From: Liquorilactobacillus sucicola DSM 21376 = JCM 15457
GTDB taxonomy: Bacteria; Bacillota; Bacilli; Lactobacillales; Lactobacillaceae
Assembly: GCF_000612445.1 (NCBI RefSeq)
Contig: NZ_BALC01000003.1
Location: forward strand, 124,001-188,000
DNA length: 64,000 bases
Reading direction: 5' to 3'
A program made the translations under genes and the position numbers. The notes under the pieces are model-generated. The model saw only the letters and a program-made list of their open reading frames with translations, was not told the origin of the DNA and made no database searches. Shown one piece after another: positions 1 to 7,752 of this stretch. Every line of letters begins with the position of its first letter. Position 1 is the stretch's first letter.

Positions 1-271
<271 letters not shown>

Positions 272-311
272 AAAGATTAATCAGATACAGTGATTATTAT
301 ATAAGTGAGGA

Positions 312-356
312 AGGGTCTGTGCCAAAAGTTAAATTTTGGCATAGACCCTCTTTTTT
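312..356 (+). terminator. Intrinsic terminator after the GH1 gene
   Basis: A 16-bp stem (312-327 with 334-349, one G-U pair) has a short AT loop and is followed by six T residues. It ends the GH1 transcript. Its loop-proximal core (CAAAAGTTAAATTTTG) recurs in other intergenic hairpins of this window; see the repeat entries. Confidence 0.9.
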
Positions 357-357
357 C

Positions 358-475
358 CGTATAAACGTGTTCCATAAGTTAAAATTCTCTGTCCATTTCG
401 AATTACTCATAGCAAAGTACACGCTATGTTCGTAATTTCGAGTTAGTACTCAAATTTTCCCGACTTATGTCACAC
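358..475 (+). repeat. Intergenic repeat family R1, copy A
   Basis: Downstream of the terminator hairpin lies a segment beginning CCGTATAAACGTGTTCCATAAGT and ending near TTTTCCCGACTTATGTCA. The two ends are inverted (CATAAGT / ACTTATG). The same arrangement, hairpin first and then the CATAAGT...ACTTATG box, appears at 57312-57440, in reverse at about 28995-29175, and partly at 23963-24040. There is no coding potential. It may be a degenerate MITE-like or transcript-end element; that is inference. Confidence 0.6.
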
Positions 476-751
476 CCCCTTTCGCAAACGCCGTTTCAAC
501 TAAAAACAACTATCATGCCTGAAGTGGCAGCAAAACATGAAAATAAAGATAGATATTCGCTTTCTCAGTTGGAATCAGAAACTACTTGAATTTATTTTTG
601 GGTTTCTTAAGCTCAATTGTTTGCTGCAATTTTGGGGGCAGACTATTTGCAAAGAAAAAGGACGTGTGACAGCAGAAAGTAAAAGATGTTCGGATAATAA
701 AGCAGCAAACTGAACTATTACGAATAAATTTTTAAATAATCATATCAGAAA
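476..751. other. Non-coding stretch, nothing recognised
   Basis: I see no open frame with a ribosome binding site, no tRNA, and no purine-riboswitch core in this stretch, although a purine-type permease gene follows. Confidence 0.5.
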
Positions 752-834
752 AAAGGCTAGCAGCGTAAAAATAAGAAAATTACAGCTACTAGTTTTTTAT
801 TGTTCATAATATAACGAAAATGTATTGCTATAAT
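752..834 (+). promoter_or_regulatory. Hairpin and promoter before the NCS2 permease
   Basis: An imperfect stem (about 752-768 with 779-797) runs into a T-rich stretch, so it may be a terminator. A TATAAT hexamer sits at 829-834 without a good -35. Transcription starting near 841 would give a leader of roughly 77 nt for the permease gene. Confidence 0.45.
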
Positions 835-917
835 TAGCTTTATATAATAAAATGATTTATAAATACGAACTATTACACTTTTTGGGTGTAAAATGTTTAT
901 TGTTAGGAGAAACTATT

Positions 918-1994
918 ATGCATTTTATAGCTGACTTAATGGCAGCACTTGGAGTTGTATTAAATGGGATTCCGCAAGGAATTATGGCAATGGGGTTGGG
1001 ATTTGCAGTTTTTCCAACTACCTTTTCATTCGTTTTTGCCTCAGCAATCAATGGATTCTATGGTTCTGTAGCGCCGCTTTCCTTTCAGGCAGAGTCATTA
1101 GCTTTGACTGGAAATTTAGGAAAGACGATACGTGAACGGACATCAATTATTTTTGGCGGTTCCCTGATTATGGTATTCATCGGAGTGACCGGAACTTTGA
1201 CCAAAATTGTTTCATACTTAGGAAACAATATTATGTCAGGTATGATGGCTGGTGTGGGACTCATGCTCGCTAAGATTGCAATTGAAATGACCAAAGAACA
1301 ACGCAAGATAGGGTGGATCTCAATTGCTTTGGCGGCAATAACATATTTGATAACCAAAGATCTGGTATGGACGATTACGGTCTCGGTTGTTTTATCTAGT
1401 CTATATGCAGTAAAAGTCGAACATTATCGGGCTGAACTTCCTGCATACGTTACAGAACGCAAGTTTAATTTTATGCGCCCGCAGTTTAATCTGCGAATTT
1501 TGCGTGGGGCACTTGGGCTAGCCTGTTTGAATATCGGAGCCAATATTTCTTATGGGTTGATCACAGGACAAATGACAGGGGTTAAGCCTAACCCTGTTAA
1601 CCTGAACTTATTGACGACAACACAGGCAATTGCTGATATGGGAACTAGTTTGTTGGGTGGAGCACCGGTTGAAACGATTATTTCAGCAACAGCTAGTGCC
1701 CCTGAACCTGTAATCGCAGGAATTATGATGATGTTGATCATGGCTGTGATCTTGTTTGCTGGCTGGCTCCCTAAAATCGGACGTTACGTTCCAAGCACTT
1801 CGATTGCAGGTTTCTTATTTATTTTGGGAGCGGTTGTCATATTCCCTGAAAATGCAGCGGCAGCTATGACGGGTTCAGGAATGACTATCGCTGCAATTAC
1901 ACTAGTAGTAACAGCTATTTTTGACCCATTTGCAGGTTTAGTAACAGGTGCTGCTTTAAAATTTGTTTTGCCATTATTAGGCTTGGGGGTATAA
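918..1994 (+). CDS. NCS2-family nucleobase permease
   Basis: This is a 358-residue polytopic membrane protein of the nucleobase:cation symporter 2 superfamily, importing purines or uracil/xanthine across the cytoplasmic membrane. Nearly the whole chain is hydrophobic segments rich in Gly/Ala/Met, with a FVFASAINGFYGSVAPLSFQAES segment near the start and a central region (KPNPVNLNLLTTTQAIADMG) that resembles the AzgA-like branch. An in-frame ATG at 852 exists, but the ATG at 918 has TTAGGAGA seven bases upstream, so I use that. It is slightly short for the family (about 430 residues is common). The gene stops three bases before a phosphoribosyltransferase gene, which suggests uptake coupled to nucleotide salvage. 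Substrate is not determined. Confidence 0.8.
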   Translation: MHFIADLMAALGVVLNGIPQGIMAMGLGFAVFPTTFSFVFASAINGFYGSVAPLSFQAESLALTGNLGKTIRERTSIIFGGSLIMVFIGVTGTLTKIVSYLGNNIMSGMMAGVGLMLAKIAIEMTKEQRKIGWISIALAAITYLITKDLVWTITVSVVLSSLYAVKVEHYRAELPAYVTERKFNFMRPQFNLRILRGALGLACLNIGANISYGLITGQMTGVKPNPVNLNLLTTTQAIADMGTSLLGGAPVETIISATASAPEPVIAGIMMMLIMAVILFAGWLPKIGRYVPSTSIAGFLFILGAVVIFPENAAAAMTGSGMTIAAITLVVTAIFDPFAGLVTGAALKFVLPLLGLGV

Positions 1995-1997
1995 CTG

Positions 1998-2543
1998 TTG
2001 GAAAAATATTATGAACTTAAGATAGATGATTTAACACGAAAATTACCACTGATCAAACTCAATGATAATGTAGCAATTGCTTCATTTGTACTTTTGGGAG
2101 ATGCTGAACTAACACATTATGCGGCCGAAAGATTGGCAAGGAAAATTGATTTTGACTTTGACTATCTAGTGACGATGGAGAGCAAAGGAATACCTTTAGC
2201 GCAAGAAATGTGTCATTTCTTAAAGAAACCGCGGTATGTGGTTCTGCGAAAAAATGTGAAGGATTATATGGAGGGGCATTTGAGTGTTGCTGTTAACGCA
2301 ATTACAACAAGCGCACAGCAGCAATTAGTCCTTGATGGGAATGACGCTGCATTATTAAAAGGGAAAAAGATTGTTATTATTGATGATGTTATTAGCAGCG
2401 GCGGCTCAATTGCGGCAGCTGAGAAACTGATGCGCAAAGCAGAAGCCGATGTGGTGGATCGTTTTGCAATTTTGGCGGAAGGCGATGCGGCTGAGCGCGC
2501 AGACATTCAATATTTAGAGAAATTGCCGCTGTTTCAACCGTAA
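1998..2543 (+). CDS. Purine-type phosphoribosyltransferase
   Basis: This is a 181-residue cytoplasmic type I phosphoribosyltransferase. The PRPP-binding motif KIVIIDDVISSGGS lies at about residues 123-136, and an upstream segment (YLVTMESKGIPLAQEM) matches the adenine/xanthine PRTase fold. It would convert a free base plus PRPP to the nucleotide. The start is TTG at 1998, chosen because GGGGGT stands eight bases upstream and because it follows the permease stop by three bases, giving a transport-salvage operon. Base specificity (adenine versus xanthine/guanine) cannot be fixed by reading alone. A terminator follows at 2581. Confidence 0.8.
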   Translation: MEKYYELKIDDLTRKLPLIKLNDNVAIASFVLLGDAELTHYAAERLARKIDFDFDYLVTMESKGIPLAQEMCHFLKKPRYVVLRKNVKDYMEGHLSVAVNAITTSAQQQLVLDGNDAALLKGKKIVIIDDVISSGGSIAAAEKLMRKAEADVVDRFAILAEGDAAERADIQYLEKLPLFQP

Positions 2544-2580
2544 ATAAAAAAGCTATAAAGTAAATAATGAATTATTTCTG

Positions 2581-2631
2581 CAGGTGGTGTATAGGCGATG
2601 TTCAATCGCTAATGCGCTGCCTGTTTTTTTA
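2581..2631 (+). terminator. Terminator of the permease-PRTase operon
   Basis: A long G-U-containing stem pairs CAGGTGGTGTATAGGCGAT with ATCGCTAATGCGCTGCCTG and is followed by seven T residues. Confidence 0.8.
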
Positions 2632-2838
2632 GATTTAATATGTGATGCGCTATCTAAATGTCACTTCAGTAAAAAACAATTTGATATGTTTTAAAAGTTG
2701 CTTTTACAACCCAAGTATGAATTAATGATAGTGAAAGCGGTAAATGTTTATGATAAGGCGTTGTTTCTGCAATATTTGTGGTAATAAGCTTAGCAAGCTG
2801 TTAATGAAAAAGTTTTTTAAAAAAATAAGCATAAAAAC

Positions 2839-2867
2839 TATACTTACTAATTGTAAGTGTATATAAT
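2839..2867 (+). promoter_or_regulatory. Promoter with palindromic operator for the esterase-dioxygenase operon
   Basis: A -10 box TATAAT lies at 2862-2867. Immediately upstream, ACTTAC-TAATT-GTAAGT (2842-2858) is a perfect inverted repeat in the -35/-10 spacer, ideally placed for a repressor. The shape is like the operators of thiol/quinone-sensing HxlR/DUF24 and MarR-type repressors; the repressor gene is not adjacent. The rest of 2632-2838 shows no gene. Confidence 0.65.
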
Positions 2868-2900
2868 AGTGACAACAGTTAAAAAAAGCGAGGTGAGCAA

Positions 2901-3535
2901 GTGGATTATCAATTTGAGCTGCTTTATCCAGAGAAAGAAGTAACAGAAAAAACACCAGTTGTGATAACAATGCATGGTATGGGATCAAACTTCTATGACC
3001 TAAGACCCTTGCTTGCGGCATTTGACGCTCGTGTTATTCAGTTGCATCTTCAAGGAAACGTTCCTTTTGGAACAGGATTTGCATTTTTTGAACCGGATTT
3101 TTCCAAGAGAACGGAAGAAAGTGTGCTTGAACCAGTAGTTAACGCTATTTATCATGAGATAAATGAAATTTTGGAAGAAAAGAAATTAACAACTCATCCT
3201 AAATATGTGCTCGGATTCAGCCAAGGAGCTATTCTGACAGCTAGTCTGTGTTTACTTTACCCCGAGTGGCTGACTGACGGAGTTATCTTAAGCGGGCGAC
3301 TACCGCTTTTTCTTGAAAGAAGATTCCTGAATAGGAGAAGCGGAAAGCAACCGAGAATTTTTATCTCGCAAGGGAAAAGAGATCCACTGTTTGCCCCTAG
3401 AATAGGGCAGCATCTCGCTCGCTATCTGCAAGAACATGGATACAGTGTGACGTATCGAGAATATCCTATAGGACATGGTGTGGACCCCAAAGTGTCAATG
3501 ATCTGAAGGATTGGTTGAAGGGAAAGGTGTGGTAA
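2901..3535 (+). CDS. MhqD-like carboxylesterase (frame broken near 3'end)
   Basis: This alpha/beta-hydrolase of the phospholipase/carboxylesterase group is of the kind co-induced with quinone-detoxifying dioxygenases (MhqD in Bacillus). An N-terminal HGMGSN oxyanion segment, the nucleophile elbow GFSQGA, the acid in GKRDP and the histidine in GHGV are all present. The start is GTG at 2901 behind GAGGTGAG. As sequenced, the frame stops at 3506, giving 201 residues with an odd tail (PKVSMI). The next frame continues VNDLKDWLKGKVW to a TAA at 3533-3535, three bases before the next gene. One base appears to be missing near 3485-3495, so I give the restored end. The catalytic residues precede the break. 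Confidence 0.75.
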
Positions 3536-3537
3536 AT

Positions 3538-4417
3538 ATGACAGCAGTTATACCGAAGTTTAGATTATCAGAAAAGACGCATACAGGAACGGTTGCTTTG
3601 AAGGTAGCGGATCTGGCAAAACAAACTCTTTTTTACGAAGATGTGATTGGATTGAAAACGATCAAGAAGACAGAGAAGCAGCGGGTCTTGGGGATCAAAG
3701 GTGAAAAGACGCCATTATTGATTCTAAATGAAATCAATGATGCTACTCCAGCAACAAGAAAAACTGGCTTATATCATGTAGCATTTCTGCTTCCTAGCCG
3801 CAAAGATTTAGGCAATGCTTTAATTCATTACTTGACAGTTAAAGCACCACTTATTGGTGCAAGCGATCATGGATACAGTGAAGCTTTGTATCTAACTGAT
3901 CCAGAAGGTAATGGGATCGAGGTATATCGCGATAAACCTCACAGTTATTGGGGGGTACACGAAGATGGCGAGGTTCCAGCGATTACCATCGAAATGGACG
4001 CTCAAGGAGTAGTTGACGCAGCCGACCGTAAATGGGATGGGTTTCCGCATGAAACTAAAGTTGGACACGTTCATCTTAAAGTTGCAGATTTAGATAAAAC
4101 ACAGTCTTTCTACAATGATATCTTGGGTCTGTCACTAAAAACAGATTTTAGGAATCAGGCTAAGTTCTTTGCAACAGGTGGCTATCATCATCATCTTGGT
4201 ACTAATATCTGGACAGGGCGAAATATTCCTGCAATGGATGAGAAGGATTTAGGGTTAGAGTATTACACATTTTTTGTTGAAAATGAGCTTGAAGTACAAC
4301 GAATAGAGCAGCATTGGCAAGAAAAAAAATGCTGCTTATAAAAAAGATACCGCAGGTAATCTGTGGATCACAGATCCGAATGGAATTCAGATACAGATAC
4401 AGATTGAGTCTTTTTAA
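3538..4417 (+). CDS. Ring-cleaving dioxygenase, VOC superfamily (frame broken near 3'end)
   Basis: This is a two-module vicinal-oxygen-chelate protein of the CatE/MhqA/MhqO type, which opens catechol or hydroquinone rings using Fe(II). Module 1 (from about residue 12) begins HTGTVALKVADLAK and holds GLYHVAF and GNGIEVYRD. Module 2 begins VGHVHLKVADLDKTQSFYND. His and Glu metal ligands are visible in these positions. The start is ATG 3538 after AAGGGAAAGG. The read frame stops at 4341 after a run of eight A (about 4321-4329). Removing one A gives KNAAYKKDTAGNLWITDPNG and ends at 4417, restoring the last metal-site strand. Homopolymer length error is the simplest explanation. It shares an operon with the esterase. 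Confidence 0.75.
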
Positions 4418-4465
4418 AAAATGACACAGCAAATTTGAACACATGTCTATAGATTCTAGGCAGTC

Positions 4466-4507
4466 AAAAAACCAGTGGAAGGCTTTTAAAGTCATTCACT
4501 GGTTTTT
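4466..4507. terminator. Bidirectional terminator between convergent genes
   Basis: AAAAACCAGTG and CACTGGTTTTT flank a 20-base loop. A and T runs on the two sides let it serve the dioxygenase on plus and the reductase on minus. Confidence 0.85.
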
Positions 4508-4531
4508 CGTATCAAGCAGTAAGTTATTAAT

Positions 4532-5869
4532 TTACAACAGCTCCCATGAAGCTGAACCAATGGTTGGAAAAAGATGAACGATACGTTCGATTTGTTCTGG
4601 TTCCAATCTAAGCTCAACTGCTGGCAACAGACTATTAATAACGTCTTCCGCATGTTCACTAACTTCTGTTGCGCCGACAAGATGATGGTCTTTATCGAAA
4701 ACAAGGGCATTTTCACCAAATGTTTCACGTGTAACTTGTCGATACCAGTTGTCCAAAACATTATTTTTGACGACTGTATGTGTGGGACTTTTTTCTGCTT
4801 CTTCGACGGAAAGGCCGACACGTGCAATGCGTGGTGATGTGAAAACAACGGAAGGAATCGCAGGATAGTTGATAGCTTCGGCTGTTTCACCAGCAAAAAG
4901 GTGAAGCAAATATGTTGATTCAAAAATAGCAGTAGGTGTTAGCTTAGGTTGTGTTTTCTTAACAACGTCACCGCTTGCATAAACATTGGAAACAGTTGTT
5001 TGAAGATGATTATTGACGATAACTCCATCCTTATCGTATTTAACACCAATTTTTTCAAGGCCAAGGTTTTCAACATTTGGAATACGCCCAGTTGCATCGA
5101 GCACCCAATCAACAAGCAGCTTTTTGCCATTGCCATAATGGACAACTGTTGCAGTTTCTTGTTTTTCAAGATGTGAAACAGAAGCGGTGCGAACAAAATG
5201 GACGCCGCGTTTCTCTAGGTCAGTGATAACATGCTCAACGAAAGGCTGGTGAAACTTGCGTAGAGCTTTTTGCCCGTGCATCAGGACAGTAACCTCTGAT
5301 CCAAAAGCATTTGCAATAGTAGCGAATTCTAAACTAATATAACCAGCACCGATAATCGCAATTTTAGCTGGCAATTCTGTTAAGTTCATGAACTCGGAAC
5401 TGTCATGTGCCAAATCCTTACCAGGAATATCCAAACGGTGTGGGTGCAGCCCAGTTGCAATAACTACTTTGGCTGCTGTCACCTGCTTACCGTCGACATC
5501 AAGTGTATGCGAATCTAGAAATTTGCCATGCCCATGGAGAATGTCAACACCATTTTTCTTCAGTAAACCAGCAATAAATTCTGGCAGGTCTTTGATAACA
5601 TCGTGTTTGTGTTTGACCGTTTCAGACCAATTCAGAGCAATTGGAGTAGTGACGATACCTTGAAGGTCTTCAACTTCACGTTGCAGCGGCACAGGTGCAT
5701 CTAATGTGATTTTTGCATTGCAGCCACGGTTGGGACATGTACCGCCAATCAAGCCGCTCTCAACGACAGCAACTTTGAATCCTTTGCTGGCCAAGGGGAT
5801 TGCACCATCAAAAGTGCCATGTCCACTTCCAAGATATAAGACATCATAATCGTACTTTTTTTCCAACAT
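4532..5869 (-). CDS. FAD/NAD(P) pyridine nucleotide-disulfide oxidoreductase (glutathione-reductase-like)
   Basis: This is a 445-residue class I flavoprotein disulfide reductase. It has an N-terminal FAD site (VLYLGSGHGTFDGA, residues ~10-23), the redox pair in GGTCPNRGCNAK (~42-53), an NAD(P) site (IAIIGAGYISLEFA, ~170) and a second FAD segment (VYASGDV, ~300). The C-terminal interface lacks the classic HPT-x-x-E catalytic motif and reads HLFPTIGSASWEL, so the physiological disulfide substrate is uncertain: glutathione, another low-molecular-weight thiol, or a metal. Start ATG at 5869 follows AGGAGG. It stands alone on the minus strand between two terminating regions. Its position beside a quinone-detoxification pair fits a redox stress role by inference. 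Confidence 0.8.
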   Translation of the reverse strand: MLEKKYDYDVLYLGSGHGTFDGAIPLASKGFKVAVVESGLIGGTCPNRGCNAKITLDAPVPLQREVEDLQGIVTTPIALNWSETVKHKHDVIKDLPEFIAGLLKKNGVDILHGHGKFLDSHTLDVDGKQVTAAKVVIATGLHPHRLDIPGKDLAHDSSEFMNLTELPAKIAIIGAGYISLEFATIANAFGSEVTVLMHGQKALRKFHQPFVEHVITDLEKRGVHFVRTASVSHLEKQETATVVHYGNGKKLLVDWVLDATGRIPNVENLGLEKIGVKYDKDGVIVNNHLQTTVSNVYASGDVVKKTQPKLTPTAIFESTYLLHLFAGETAEAINYPAIPSVVFTSPRIARVGLSVEEAEKSPTHTVVKNNVLDNWYRQVTRETFGENALVFDKDHHLVGATEVSEHAEDVINSLLPAVELRLEPEQIERIVHLFPTIGSASWELL

Positions 5870-5962
5870 AACCGCCTCCTGTTGTTTTTTTATCTCTCTT
5901 CAACAGTAGCGCAGGGCAGCTATTCTAACAAAGTAAATGCTCACTATCCTAGTAAAAGAATT

Positions 5963-7146
5963 TTAATAAATCTGTGAGGCGTGGTTTTTAATTTCCTTAT
6001 CTTGCAGAAAGTTTAGTGCAAATTGTTTATAAAAAGTTATTGCATTCAGATAATCGGTTATCTCAACATACTCATTACTTTGATGTGATGTGTTTGAGCC
6101 GGGGCCGATTTCGATGCTGTCAAAATTTCCTTTTGCTTGTAAGAATTCAGCACCGTCATTTGCACCAGAACTTCCAGTTACCTTGGCAGAAGAGCCGAAG
6201 ATTTGCTGATGTGTTTCTTGCGCAATCTTAATAATCTGTGAGTCAGGCTTGCCAGATATTGCTTCCTCGGGAAAACTATATGTAATAGCTAAGTTGAAAC
6301 CTTCCCTTTGGTTCAATTCCGCAATGATTGCTTCTAGTTCATCGTAAAAACGCTGGTTAGGATAATCTGGAATGGTGCGGATATTGCCCATTAACTCAGC
6401 GTAAGAGGGAATGCTGTTGACTTGTTCGCCACCTTTTATCTTAGTAATGCTATGAGTCACACCTCCAAGAACAGTATCTGTTTTGTTGAATTTGCGTAGC
6501 CGCTCTAATGCAAGATGGTAAAAAACGATTAGATTATCAATTGCATTGATCCCTGCTTCAGGTTCAGCACTATGCGCAGTTTTGCCATATGATTTGACCT
6601 TATAGTCAATTACTCCGCGGGCAGTATAAATAATTTTCTGCATACTGGATGTTGGTTCAGCAACGATGAGGCCTGCGAGGTTATCTGCGAATCCTTGCTT
6701 AGTTAATTGCGCAGCACCATATTCGCCAGTTTCTTCACCAACGGTTGCTAAAAGGCGGATTTTACCGGGAATTATGGTTCCTTGTTCCAACAATTCGAGC
6801 AATGCGGCAACGAGTGCTGCTAAACCGCTCTTCATATCGGTAGCACCACGGCCATAGATTTTATTATCGGCAATCGTTGCTGAAAAAGGATCGTAATTCC
6901 AATCATCTAGATTTCCTGGTGCAACGACATCCATATGTCCAGTGAACCTAGCATGGGGCCATTGTTTTTGCCAATCGTCAGTACAAGATTGTCCCGGTGG
7001 GGAGCATAAGTTATTTTTTGAATCTCAACATCGGGAAATTTGGAAAATAGTGAACTAATATAATTTGCTACTTCAGTTTCATTGGCATTAACAGAGTCAA
7101 TCTGAATTATTTTTTGAAGGATCTCGATTTTTTTTTGCTTATTCAT
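5963..7146 (-). CDS. ArgE/DapE-family M20 metallopeptidase (single-base frameshift)
   Basis: This is an M20-family zinc amidohydrolase of about 394 residues if restored. The N-terminal part (7146 to ~6940) runs to GPMLG and should continue FTGHMDVVAPGNLDDWNYDPF, but one T is missing near 6935-6945, so the sequence falls into two overlapping frames. Metal-site motifs GHMDVV, GRGATDMKSG and ATVGEETGEYGA are intact across the join, and a dimerisation domain follows. Known family members hydrolyse acetylornithine, succinyl-diaminopimelate or dipeptides; the substrate is not settled. Start ATG 7146 lies after GAGGTG. A paralogue stands at 19354-20499. Confidence 0.8.
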
Positions 7147-7332
7147 TAGTGTGCACCTCGTTATTTAAAAGTATCGATTCTTATTCATTTTGCAATTATA
7201 CACTTTTTATGAATTTTTTCATATTTCAATGTTTAAAAAACCATAATTTGAATATTCAGTGCTGGATTCAGAGAAATTATAGAGTTTTTGTTATACTCAA
7301 TGCAGAACAGAGTCAATGAAGGGAAAGTACAA

Positions 7333-7752
7333 ATGAAAAAAGACATTTATGTAGTGGGCGCAGCTCTGATTAGTGGAGACAAGGTTTTAGCTGCGAAAAG
7401 GAAGGCTGAGCGGACTTTGGGTGGGATGTGGGAATTTCCCGGCGGTAAGATCAAAGATGGAGAAACACCTCAAATGGCCTTGAAACGCGAACTGGTAGAA
7501 GAATTTGCCGATCGAATCATCGTGGGTCCGCGGGTCGCGATGCCGGTTACCTATGAGTATGCTTTCGGTGTTGTTCATTTAAGCGTGTATTATGCTAAAA
7601 TGCTGACTCAAAATTATAACTTGATTGCACATAGCCGAGTTCGTTGGATGAGTCAAGTAAAATTAAAAGAGCTGGAATGGTTACCTGCCAATCTGCCGAT
7701 TATTGCACAAATCGCACAAAATGATTTGAAACGGGTGAGTTTTAATGACTGA
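7333..7752 (+). CDS. Nudix hydrolase (MutT-like)
   Basis: This is a 139-residue Nudix protein. The Nudix box is complete, GGKIKDGETPQMALKREL followed by VEEF (about residues 37-59), giving the Mg-binding REx2EE core. MutT-like proteins hydrolyse oxidised or other nucleoside di/triphosphates. The ATG at 7333 is used because GAAGGGAAAG lies just upstream; an upstream in-frame start at 7288 has no such site. The reading frame overlaps the start of the helicase gene by eight bases, so the two are translationally coupled. This pairing suggests a nucleic-acid quality or damage function. Confidence 0.85.
   Translation: MKKDIYVVGAALISGDKVLAAKRKAERTLGGMWEFPGGKIKDGETPQMALKRELVEEFADRIIVGPRVAMPVTYEYAFGVVHLSVYYAKMLTQNYNLIAHSRVRWMSQVKLKELEWLPANLPIIAQIAQNDLKRVSFND

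Noticed and set aside
852-917. Longer N-terminus for the NCS2 permease starting at ATG 852
   Set aside because: No ribosome binding site upstream, and the extra segment is not family-like; ATG 918 has TTAGGAGA at proper spacing.
272-917. Purine riboswitch before the nucleobase permease
   Set aside because: No conserved TATA..three-way-junction core or loop motifs were seen; only a hairpin and a -10 box.
2731-2744. Catabolite (cre) site TGAAAGCGGTAAAT
   Set aside because: It fits only the first half of the consensus and lies about 100 bases upstream of the promoter, so support is too weak.
3892-4074. Antisense and other-frame small frames within real genes (also at 4574, 10114, 18340, 36085, 46833, 53938 and many others)
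   Set aside because: They lie inside well-supported genes on the other strand or frame, lack ribosome sites and have no family features.
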